Below are positions 1-7,252 of a DNA stretch of 11,884 nucleotides, in pieces. Source of the DNA: an uncultured Bacilli bacterium. Lineage in GTDB: Bacteria; Bacillota_I; Bacilli_A; RFN20; CAG-826. Numbering within the stretch: the stretch's first letter is position 1; every line of letters begins with the position of its first letter. The stretch spans positions 1-11,884 of the forward strand of contig CAJOQN010000020.1 of NCBI GenBank assembly GCA_905236535.1, written 5' to 3'. Position numbers and translations under genes: made by a program. The notes beneath the pieces were generated by a model. That model was not told the origin of the DNA and searched no databases. It worked only from the letters and a program-made list of their open reading frames with translations.

Positions 1-1020
1 GCTAATGGGGAAATCCCACCTTTTGAGGACGCTCCAACATTCGGCCGAACACTGAAAAGAGCTCATCAATGGGCAATTGCCACCGGTGCGGATACCATCG
101 TCGGCATCAATGAGCACATTAAAAAGGATGGAGAGGTTGATTTTATTAACCTATGTGAATGCAAACACAACCAACAAATTTCCGAGCTTGGAGAAATGAT
201 TCAAAACGATATCGAAAGCATTCGTCTTATCTGTATCGCTGGTCCCTCATCAAGTGGTAAAACGACATTCGCCAACAAACTTAGAATTGAACTTATGTCC
301 CGTGGCATCAACCCAATTCGTATCTCTTTAGATGATTATTATTTGTCACCGAGCAAAGCCCCACTTGATGAAAATGGTGAAAGAGATTTAGAGAGCATCG
401 AAGCTTTAGACATCGAACTGTTTAACAAGAATATGTCAGACCTCATCTCGGGAATGACTGTAGATCTTCCAAAATATGACTTCTTACAAGGTAAACAAGT
501 ATTTGGAAGAAGGATTAAAATCTCTCCAGATACCCCCATTATTATCGAAGGTATTCACGCTTTAAACGATCGAATGACCAAAGATATTCCATCCCATCAA
601 AAATTCAAAATCTTCATCGCTCCACAAGCACAAATCGCTATCGATAATCATAATCCAGTCTCTCTTACTGACTTAAGATTACTTCGAAGAATTGTCCGCG
701 ATTATCAATTCAGAGGTTCAAGCGCTCTTGAGACTATGAAGATGTGGCCAAGCGTTCGTAAAGGGGAATTTAAATGGATTTATGACACCCAGGAAGGGGC
801 CAATTATGTCTTCAATTCATTATTACCCTACGAACTCAGTGCGATGAAGAAATATGCGATGCCTTTACTCCAAGAGATTGACATCGAATCTAAATACTTC
901 CCAGTCGCTGAAAGATTAATCCGCATGCTTAAGTTCTTTAACGAAATTGGTGAACAATGGATTCCAAACAACTCTCTTATTAGAGAATTTATCGGCGGTT
1001 CTTGCTTCGCTGATGTCTAA
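1..1020 (+). CDS. Nucleoside kinase, uridine kinase family, C-terminal part (5' end cut by window edge)
   Basis: Phosphorylates a nucleoside, probably uridine or cytidine, in cytosolic pyrimidine salvage. The frame is open from base 1, giving 339 visible residues, and the ATG at 196 is internal: the 65 codons before it read smoothly into the kinase and contain the PPFEDAP segment that I know from long uridine-kinase-like proteins. Visible residues: Walker A GPSSSGKT at 81-88 (bases 241-264), DDYY at 111-114, the EGIHALN strand at about 183-189, and the basic lid LRRIVRDYQFRG at about 228-239. Known family: proteins of about 550 residues carry threonyl-tRNA-synthetase-like TGS and SAD domains before the kinase. 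I infer the same layout here, with those domains outside the window. The gene ends in TAA and is followed by a hairpin terminator. Kinase fold is certain; substrate is not, and phosphoribulokinase-like relatives share the fold. Confidence 0.88.
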   Translation, partial: ANGEIPPFEDAPTFGRTLKRAHQWAIATGADTIVGINEHIKKDGEVDFINLCECKHNQQISELGEMIQNDIESIRLICIAGPSSSGKTTFANKLRIELMSRGINPIRISLDDYYLSPSKAPLDENGERDLESIEALDIELFNKNMSDLISGMTVDLPKYDFLQGKQVFGRRIKISPDTPIIIEGIHALNDRMTKDIPSHQKFKIFIAPQAQIAIDNHNPVSLTDLRLLRRIVRDYQFRGSSALETMKMWPSVRKGEFKWIYDTQEGANYVFNSLLPYELSAMKKYAMPLLQEIDIESKYFPVAERLIRMLKFFNEIGEQWIPNNSLIREFIGGSCFADV

Positions 1021-1038
1021 TCGAAAACCATAAAAAAC

Positions 1039-1073
1039 AACAAGAAGGCCATTTGGTCTTCTTTTTTCTTGTT
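1039..1073 (+). terminator. Rho-independent terminator after the nucleoside kinase gene
   Basis: AAGAAGGCC (1042-1050) pairs with GGTCTTCTT (1055-1063), with one G-T wobble, around a 4-base ATTT loop. It is followed by T-rich sequence (TTTT, C, TT at 1064-1070). A second register is possible, because AACAAGAA (1039-1046) is also complementary to TTCTTGTT (1066-1073). It lies 19-22 bases past the kinase stop and just before the nadE promoter, so it should isolate the two genes. Confidence 0.85.
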
Positions 1074-1100
1074 TTGAAAATGTCTTTTAATATGTATAAT
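1072..1100 (+). promoter_or_regulatory. Sigma-A-type promoter of nadE
   Basis: A perfect -10 box TATAAT is at 1095-1100. Upstream, TTGAAA (1074-1079) matches the -35 consensus in five of six bases but leaves a 15-base spacer. The overlapping TTTTGA (1072-1077) gives the usual 17 bases with a poorer match. A TG directly precedes the -10 box, which may help compensate. Start of transcription is expected near 1107, giving a leader of about 25 bases. I see no riboswitch or clear operator in this short gap. Confidence 0.7.
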
Positions 1101-1117
1101 TGATTATGGTTTCATAG

Positions 1118-1123
1118 AAAGGA
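1118..1123 (+). promoter_or_regulatory. Ribosome binding site of nadE
   Basis: AAAGGA, with 9 bases between it and the ATG at 1133, supports that ATG as the start of nadE. No other start with a ribosome site lies nearby. Confidence 0.7.
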
Positions 1124-1132
1124 ACACTAATT

Positions 1133-3031
1133 ATGAGGAACAATGGATTTATCAGAGCGAAAGCGGTGACTATTCCCATTAGGTTGAGTGATATACCCTC
1201 TAATGTCGAAGAGATCAAAAAAGCTTTAAAGAATGCGCAAAATGAGAATGTTGACATCATCACATTCCAAGAACTGACTTTAACCGGTTACACCATTGGT
1301 GACTTGGTCTTCACCCAATCGATTTTGGATGGGGTTAAAAAGGCCATTCATGAATTAAAAGAATTTTCTAAATCCATCTCCTCTCTTTTTGCGGTTGGTG
1401 CTCCTTTACAAGTTGATAATTCCATCTTCAATACCGCGATTGTTTTTTATAACGGTCATATCTTAGGAGTAAGCGCTAAGACTTATCTTCCAAACTATAA
1501 CGAATATTATGAGGGTCGTCATTATAGTCCTTCTTTGAAGGAAGTACGTAATATCCTCCTCGATGGCGAGGAAGTTCCATTTGGAAATAAAATCATCTAT
1601 CAAAACGATTTGATGCCAGAGATGAAAGTGGGAGTCGAAATCTGCGAAGATATGTGGGCCACCACCACTCCAAGCACTTTGATGTGCGAGGGAGGGGCCA
1701 CGATCATTCTCAATTTAAGCGCCTCTAATGAAAGGCTTGGTAAAGCCCAATATCGTCACGACTTAGTGAAGATGACATCCGCTCGATTGATGTGTGCTTA
1801 TGTCTATGCTTCAAGCGGAGAAGGTGAATCCACCAGTGATCTCGTCTATTCTGGACATAATCTCATCGCTGAAGATGGACATATGCTCTTTGAAAACTAT
1901 CCTTTTGAAAACAATGCTTGCTTAGGAGATATCGATTTAGAACTTCTCCTTCACGAGAGAAATAAGAATAATCACTTTGTTAACAAAGTGGACAATATGA
2001 CATTTGTCCATTATAAACAGGACATCAAGGAGAAAAACACTCTCCATAGAAGGGTCGATAAAAACCCTTTTGTCCCCGAGGATGAAGACATTTTAGAAAG
2101 AGCCCGCTTCATCCTCAAAATCCAAGCTCATGGGCTCATTCAAAGGATGAAAGCGACTGGTTCTAAAAAAGTCGTTATCGGTTTAAGCGGAGGCTTAGAT
2201 AGCACGCTTGCCTTATTGGTGGTGAACGATGCCTATGACTTATTAGGCTATGATAAAAAAGATATTCACGCTATCACTCTTCCATGTTTTGGGACGAGTG
2301 AAAGAACAAAAAGCAACGCTTTAGAGCTCGCTAAAATTTTAGGTATCACTTTAAGAGAAATTGATATCAGTGATTCGGTTAAACAACATCTAAAAGATAT
2401 TGATCACGATTTAACCACCTATGATGTCGCTTTTGAAAATGCCCAAGCCAGAGAAAGAACTCAAGTCCTCTTTGATTATTCAAATATGATAAATGCTTTG
2501 GTCATTGGAACTGGAGATTTAAGCGAACTCGCGCTTGGATGGTGTACATATAACGGGGATCATATGTCTTCATATAATATCAATGTCTCGATTCCTAAAA
2601 CGCTGGTTATCTATCTCGTTAAAGCTTATGCATTAATTCATAACGAATTAAAAGAAGTTTTAGAAGATATTATCATGACTCCTATATCTCCTGAATTGCT
2701 CCCTTTAGAAAACGGAGAAATCAAGCAAAAGACCGAAGACATTATTGGTCCCTATCAATACCACGATTTTGTCTTATTCCACTTCCTTAGATATGGTTAT
2801 GCACCATCTAAAATTTATATGTTAGGAAAGATTGCTTTTAAAGGAATCTATCAGGAAGATGAAATGCTTAAATGGATGAAAATATTCTTTAAAAGATTCT
2901 TTACCTCGCAGTTTAAAAGAAACTGCCTTCCTGATGGCCCGAAAGTTGGAAGTGTCTCCATCTCTCCTCGCGGAGACTTAAGAATGCCCAGCGACGCTTC
3001 TTATAACTTATATCTCGATGATTTAAAATAA
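1133..3031 (+). CDS. nadE: Glutamine-dependent NAD+ synthetase
   Basis: Makes NAD+ from nicotinic acid adenine dinucleotide, ATP and glutamine, the last step of NAD synthesis, in the cytosol. Residues 1 to about 290 form a nitrilase-type glutaminase with the expected triad: Glu47 (FQELTLTGY), Lys116 (AKTYLPNYNEYYEGRHY) and Cys171 (VEICEDMW). Residues from about 320 form the synthetase, with the PP-loop SGGLDS at 352-357, GTGDLSELALGW at 459-470 and the NAD-site segment YNINVSIPKT at 481-490. The length of 632 residues fits the long, ammonia-channelling class; the short NH3-only enzymes have about 270 residues. All key residues are present, so it should be active with glutamine. It is a single-gene unit with its own promoter; the 3' end merges into a bidirectional terminator shared with the convergent gene. 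Confidence 0.97.
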   Translation: MRNNGFIRAKAVTIPIRLSDIPSNVEEIKKALKNAQNENVDIITFQELTLTGYTIGDLVFTQSILDGVKKAIHELKEFSKSISSLFAVGAPLQVDNSIFNTAIVFYNGHILGVSAKTYLPNYNEYYEGRHYSPSLKEVRNILLDGEEVPFGNKIIYQNDLMPEMKVGVEICEDMWATTTPSTLMCEGGATIILNLSASNERLGKAQYRHDLVKMTSARLMCAYVYASSGEGESTSDLVYSGHNLIAEDGHMLFENYPFENNACLGDIDLELLLHERNKNNHFVNKVDNMTFVHYKQDIKEKNTLHRRVDKNPFVPEDEDILERARFILKIQAHGLIQRMKATGSKKVVIGLSGGLDSTLALLVVNDAYDLLGYDKKDIHAITLPCFGTSERTKSNALELAKILGITLREIDISDSVKQHLKDIDHDLTTYDVAFENAQARERTQVLFDYSNMINALVIGTGDLSELALGWCTYNGDHMSSYNINVSIPKTLVIYLVKAYALIHNELKEVLEDIIMTPISPELLPLENGEIKQKTEDIIGPYQYHDFVLFHFLRYGYAPSKIYMLGKIAFKGIYQEDEMLKWMKIFFKRFFTSQFKRNCLPDGPKVGSVSISPRGDLRMPSDASYNLYLDDLK

Positions 3032-3053
3032 AATGGGAATTATTTCCCATTTT
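3030..3053. terminator. Bidirectional terminator shared by nadE and the convergent DUF5677-like gene
   Basis: AAAATGGGAA (3030-3039) pairs perfectly with TTCCCATTTT (3044-3053) around the loop TTAT (3040-3043). The plus strand continues with T-rich sequence to about 3059. The minus strand exits into TTTTATTTT, so both directions have a U tract. The hairpin begins inside the nadE stop codon (3029-3031), and its loop holds the stop codon of the minus-strand gene (3042-3040), so it also encodes that gene's last three residues. Only 8 bases (3032-3039) separate the two coding regions. Confidence 0.85.
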
Positions 3054-4179
3054 TCTTTTGCGATTTTACAACATTTTGATGCCATGTTTTAAAGGCTTCA
3101 CCTTCGCGTTTATAGATATTAATTAATTGACGATAATAAACATTCTTCATCTCAGAATACGCTTTACGCTGTTCTTCTCCCACTCGGACAGCGAATAAAT
3201 TATAAAAGACCGCTTCGAGTTTAAAGAATGATTCATATAAAGATAATAAAGTGAGGAAATAATAATATTCTTTTGAAGAATAAATAAGAATCGGAGTGCT
3301 ATGAACAATCTCGGAAGAGGCTTCATATCTCTCGTTATATTCCGAGAGTTTAGCGACTTTTTCTAAGCCGTCGCGGAAGTTAAGTTTAAAAGTTTCATCT
3401 TCATTAACTCCAGGAATATTATAAAGCCAGCCATATTCGATGAATTTCTTCATATCTTTGCTCTTGAGATTATGCTTTCTCATGTTCTCTTTTATTTCTA
3501 AAAATAAAGCTTCTTCTTCAGGAGTGTCGCTATGTCCTTTTTTGAAAAGGAGACCATAACGCATATGTTCTAAATAGGTGTCGAGGATAACCTTTTCATA
3601 TTTTTCTAAGATGACTAAAGTACATTCACATTCGTGAAGCGTTCTCCAAGTGGCAAAAGCTTCGGTTTCATACCCATTGACTAATAAAAGGGCGATGCTT
3701 CTAGCGTAGGAGACACTTTTAACAAGGAGATCCACCACTAAAGTTTGACGAGGATCACTCTTCTTATAATTATTTAAAATATTGAGCATGAAATTTAAAT
3801 AGAGGTTTAAAGAGGAAATTGGAGGAAGGAATCGATTCCCTAAATTTCTTTCTTGATAATTAAAAGCGGATAAAGAGACAAATTTATCGGTAACCACGGA
3901 AGCCATGGAATATATGATGCTTTCATCTTTGATAAATTTTTTGATTTCTTCTTCGTTTCGATTCATCACACTGTAGAGATATTCCCCAGCGATATAAAAG
4001 ATTAATTCATTTTGATTTATAAAACGATCTTGAGGAAGAACTTCATTCTGATGAAGGCTCATCACCGATTCAATCGAATATTCATAAACTTCGTAAAGGA
4101 AATGATAAACTTCTTCATTAAAAGGAATTAAAGGTTTAAGAATATTTATAAAAAGTTCATATTCAATCTTTTTAATCAT
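3040..4179 (-). CDS. Uncharacterised helical protein, DUF5677-like
   Basis: A 379-residue protein of unknown function. I see no signal peptide and no clear membrane segment; it looks soluble and mostly alpha-helical. The region at about 145-330 resembles the DUF5677 family as I remember it: WRTLHECECTLVILEKYE (178-195, with Arg179 and Glu183), a run of helices with charged loops, Trp251, and YNERYEASSEIVHS (281-294, with Tyr285, Ser289 and His293), then a long aromatic helix. No function is established for that family, so none is assigned. The R...E and S...H pattern loosely recalls HEPN-like helical bundles, but the spacing Arg284 to His293 (eight residues between) does not fit the R-x4-6-H RNase motif. 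It is third in the addB-addA unit: its ATG overlaps the addA stop by 8 bases and has a perfect ribosome site. It ends in the shared hairpin. Family assignment is from memory, not a search. Confidence 0.75.
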   Translation of the reverse strand: MIKKIEYELFINILKPLIPFNEEVYHFLYEVYEYSIESVMSLHQNEVLPQDRFINQNELIFYIAGEYLYSVMNRNEEEIKKFIKDESIIYSMASVVTDKFVSLSAFNYQERNLGNRFLPPISSLNLYLNFMLNILNNYKKSDPRQTLVVDLLVKSVSYARSIALLLVNGYETEAFATWRTLHECECTLVILEKYEKVILDTYLEHMRYGLLFKKGHSDTPEEEALFLEIKENMRKHNLKSKDMKKFIEYGWLYNIPGVNEDETFKLNFRDGLEKVAKLSEYNERYEASSEIVHSTPILIYSSKEYYYFLTLLSLYESFFKLEAVFYNLFAVRVGEEQRKAYSEMKNVYYRQLINIYKREGEAFKTWHQNVVKSQKKNGK

Positions 4180-7100
4180 AAAGAACCTCCTTTACCACTT
4201 TATCTAACGTACTTAATAAGTATGTTTTGATTACTTTACCACGAGAGAATTGAGAAATATAGTTTTTATAAGTCTGAAGCTGAATTAAATATTTCTCATC
4301 ACTGAGATTTTTAAGTTTGAAATCGATGATATCAATCTCATCATCCTTAATGATTAAGGCATCGATAACCCCATGGACATCATTTATTTCATCAAAGAAT
4401 TCATATTCGTGACGAATTTGAGAATTTTTAATATTGTCAAAGATTTTCATCTTTAAAACATTATCGACAATATATCGTTCATGCTTATCCTTGATGAAGG
4501 AGGTATCTTTGCTTTCATAATCCACAATTTCTAAAAGATAATGGATTCTCGTCCCAAAGGCTAATAAGGATTCATCAACTTCACTTTCAATGCGTTTCGA
4601 AGCGCGGTTGGTTTGGATCATTTCATAATCAATATCAATTAAAGAAGAGGAGAATTCTCGTTTATTTATTATTGGTGATTTTTCCAGCAAATCTAAATTC
4701 AAAATTTCTTTATTAATCGCATATCTTTTATCACTTCTTAAAGAGAGAATATGATTGAGAGTGTTAAAGGAAGTGAAATTATCAAGTTGCCCAAATTTTT
4801 CATCTTCGTTTTTACCATACAAAATGATTTTTTCCCTCGCTCTGGTGAGACCGACATAATAAAGTCTAATTTTTTCCATCGATGACTCTTTTATGTAATT
4901 GGTTTTAATCAGGTGTTGAAGAAGAGATTGATAGGTATAATCACCATTTGTGGGGATGCATAATCCATATTTTTGATCCACTAAAAAGGAAGAATTAATA
5001 TTTCTATTATTAAATCCTTTTTCTAAGAATGGGAAATAACAAATCGGGAATTCTAATCCCTTAGATTTATGAATGGTCAAAATATTTACGGCATCAGAAG
5101 GGACATCGCACGAAGAGAAAGAAATCTTTAAATCGTATTCAGAAATCTTTTCAAAATATTCAATGAAATAGCTCATTGGGAAGTTCATGAGATCCATGCT
5201 CTTAGCCACACCGAGGAAGAATTCCATCTTATGAGCGTTATTATTATAATCTCCAATAGTGATGATTTTATCGTAATATCCAAGATTGATTAAGGCGCGA
5301 TACATCATCTCATAAATCGATAATTTAGTGTAATTATCATCTAAAACCCCGATATTTTTAACAAAATCGACATCATTAAATGGCAATATTTTGTCTCCAT
5401 CAGTGTGGCTTAATAAACATTGATATATTTCCTCATCATTCATGTTAATGAGGAAAGATCTCGCTAAAGAGACGAAGGAATGTTTATAGGATGGATTTTG
5501 ATAATCTTCATTAATCGATAAATAAATAAAAGAGGCTAAGGAATGAATCATATATGTTAAATTATCTTGCGTGATATCTTCATCTTTATTGACAAATAAT
5601 GGAATTTTCTTTTCCACAAAGATTGATTTAACCCTATCAAAATTGGTGCCTGTATCCGAAATAATAGCAAAATCCTTAAAGGTCACATCCCTCATTTTCT
5701 TTAAATCTTTATCATAGACTTTAAAATGAGAATTAATCTTCTCAATGATATCATCACAAATAAGTCTAATCTCTTTTTCATATAGTTCATTAGCTTTCAT
5801 TTTTTCAGCATCAAAGGTGACAAATTCAGGTTCAAAGTTTTGTCCTACTTCATTATTTGTATAATCAGAGGCATCAAATTCGAAATGATGTCCATTTTTA
5901 TAATCGATGGGATTATAGTTTTTATCCATTAAGATATCAAAAGAGTCATTGATAAAATCGACAATTTGTTTTCTGGAACGGAACGATTTATTTAAATCAA
6001 TTTCCACTCCTCCATTATTATTTTTATAATCTTCATATTTATTTTGAAAAATGCTCGGATTAGCGTTTCTAAAACGATAAATTGATTGCTTGATATCTCC
6101 TACCATAAAGATGTTATTATTTCCAATGGCCTGAATAATCGCTTCTTGGATATCAGATGTATCTTGATATTCATCGACAAGGATATATTTAAATTCATCT
6201 CTTAATTCTTTGACGATTTCTTCTTTTTTAATTAAGGAAAGACACATTCTAGCGATATCTTGGAAGCAATAGCAGTTGATATCATTTTTAAAATTATCCA
6301 ATCTTCGTTCCACTTCTTTAGTAATATCCACTACGACTTTCGCATATTTTTTACATTCTTCAAAATATTGTTTGATATCACTGGTGTGACCAAAATTTCT
6401 CACCTCAGAATTTGGTTTGATTCTGATATCATCAAATCGAGATTTGATATGATCTCTGAAGGCTTTATCAGTCGACTTACTCGCGGGTCTTCTTGGTAAT
6501 GATTCTCCTTTAATTAATTCATCATATAAAAGGTCATAATTTGGGCAGTTCACATATTTATTTAATAAAGAGATTATTTTCTCCGCATCTTTGATGTCTT
6601 CTAATTTCATCGCATCATCGATGAGGCTTTGAATTATTTGAATCGTCTCATTATAAATTTCAAGGATATGTTCATCAATAATCGAATCATTATAATATCG
6701 GTCGATAAATGAATTTAAAAATTCATCTTTATCAATTTGAATATCGCATAATCTAGATAAATCGACGATTAATTTGATGAGATAATTATCATCCTTTTTC
6801 GCAAAAGCTTTTAAGAAAGAGATGACACCTTCATCTTTTTGGAGGTATTTTTCATTTAATATCTCTTCAATAGTTTTTCTTTTTTTAATTTCAATAATCG
6901 AAGAATCGACGATTGATATATCTGAATTAATATTTAAAGCATATGAATAACGCTTCACCAAATATAGGCAAAAAGCATCAAAAGTTTGAATGTGCGCTTC
7001 ATCTACTTCAAAGAAATGGTCTTTAAATTCAGATTCAAGGACTCTTTTTCTTGTTCTTTGTTTCATTTCCATAGCCGCGGCTTCGGTAAAGGTCAAAACA

Positions 7101-7252
7101 AGGAAATTCTTAAACGGAATTCCCAAGGAGAAAAGATGATATATCCTTTCTGTTAAAACGGCGGTTTTTCCACTTCCCGCTCCCGCTGAAACAAGAATGT
7201 TAGACCCAACCGTGTTAATCGCTTGTTTTTGCTCATCCGAGAAGTTCATCAT
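4172..7252 (-). CDS. addA: ATP-dependent helicase/nuclease subunit A (AddA/RexA), compact form
   Basis: Motor and one nuclease of the AddAB complex, which unwinds and trims double-strand DNA ends so that RecA can load for repair. UvrD/superfamily 1A helicase motifs run in order: Walker A AGAGSGKT 23-30, Ia LTFTEAAAMEMKQR 53-66, II VDEYQD 359-364, III GDIKQSIYRFR 385-395, IV SFRS 423-426, V ILTIHKSKGLEFP 724-736, VI LYYVGLTRARE 797-807. The C-terminal nuclease has His904 (AFGTRIHYLLE), Asp964 (GVID), Asp977 and Lys979 (IIDFK) and QLQTY 991-995, so all catalytic positions seem intact. At 1026 residues it is about 200 shorter than Bacillus subtilis AddA (about 1230). Two ATGs stand in tandem at 7252 and 7249; GAGGA (7262-7258) serves either. 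The start overlaps the addB end by 20 bases, so translation is probably coupled. Confidence 0.96.
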   Translation of the reverse strand: MMNFSDEQKQAINTVGSNILVSAGAGSGKTAVLTERIYHLFSLGIPFKNFLVLTFTEAAAMEMKQRTRKRVLESEFKDHFFEVDEAHIQTFDAFCLYLVKRYSYALNINSDISIVDSSIIEIKKRKTIEEILNEKYLQKDEGVISFLKAFAKKDDNYLIKLIVDLSRLCDIQIDKDEFLNSFIDRYYNDSIIDEHILEIYNETIQIIQSLIDDAMKLEDIKDAEKIISLLNKYVNCPNYDLLYDELIKGESLPRRPASKSTDKAFRDHIKSRFDDIRIKPNSEVRNFGHTSDIKQYFEECKKYAKVVVDITKEVERRLDNFKNDINCYCFQDIARMCLSLIKKEEIVKELRDEFKYILVDEYQDTSDIQEAIIQAIGNNNIFMVGDIKQSIYRFRNANPSIFQNKYEDYKNNNGGVEIDLNKSFRSRKQIVDFINDSFDILMDKNYNPIDYKNGHHFEFDASDYTNNEVGQNFEPEFVTFDAEKMKANELYEKEIRLICDDIIEKINSHFKVYDKDLKKMRDVTFKDFAIISDTGTNFDRVKSIFVEKKIPLFVNKDEDITQDNLTYMIHSLASFIYLSINEDYQNPSYKHSFVSLARSFLINMNDEEIYQCLLSHTDGDKILPFNDVDFVKNIGVLDDNYTKLSIYEMMYRALINLGYYDKIITIGDYNNNAHKMEFFLGVAKSMDLMNFPMSYFIEYFEKISEYDLKISFSSCDVPSDAVNILTIHKSKGLEFPICYFPFLEKGFNNRNINSSFLVDQKYGLCIPTNGDYTYQSLLQHLIKTNYIKESSMEKIRLYYVGLTRAREKIILYGKNEDEKFGQLDNFTSFNTLNHILSLRSDKRYAINKEILNLDLLEKSPIINKREFSSSLIDIDYEMIQTNRASKRIESEVDESLLAFGTRIHYLLEIVDYESKDTSFIKDKHERYIVDNVLKMKIFDNIKNSQIRHEYEFFDEINDVHGVIDALIIKDDEIDIIDFKLKNLSDEKYLIQLQTYKNYISQFSRGKVIKTYLLSTLDKVVKEVLYD
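4186..4193 (-). promoter_or_regulatory. Consensus ribosome binding site inside the end of addA
   Basis: On the minus strand AAAGGAGG lies 6 bases before the ATG at 4179-4177, the strongest ribosome site in the window. It sits within the last codons of addA, so it decides the start of the downstream gene and suggests that gene is translated efficiently, perhaps more than its partners. Confidence 0.85.

Noticed and set aside
339..539. 66-codon open frame on the minus strand inside the kinase gene.
   Set aside because: It lies antisense to conserved kinase codons, has no ribosome site, and its translation shows no recognisable motif.
3970..4179. Idea that the DUF5677-like protein is a HEPN toxin.
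   Set aside because: The only candidate motif, Arg284 to His293, has eight residues between R and H rather than four to six, and there is no adjacent nucleotidyltransferase antitoxin gene.
6260..6499. 79-codon plus-strand frame inside addA.
   Set aside because: Antisense shadow of addA, rich in Phe and Ile as expected from complementing Lys/Asp/Glu codons; no ribosome site or promoter found.
7215..7235. Possible use of TGA as Trp (Mycoplasma code), because addB ends in TGA and a TAA follows five codons later.
   Set aside because: Trp codons in the genes here are TGG and no conserved Trp falls on a TGA. Reading through would add only six residues beyond the Fe-S motif, so the standard code fits.
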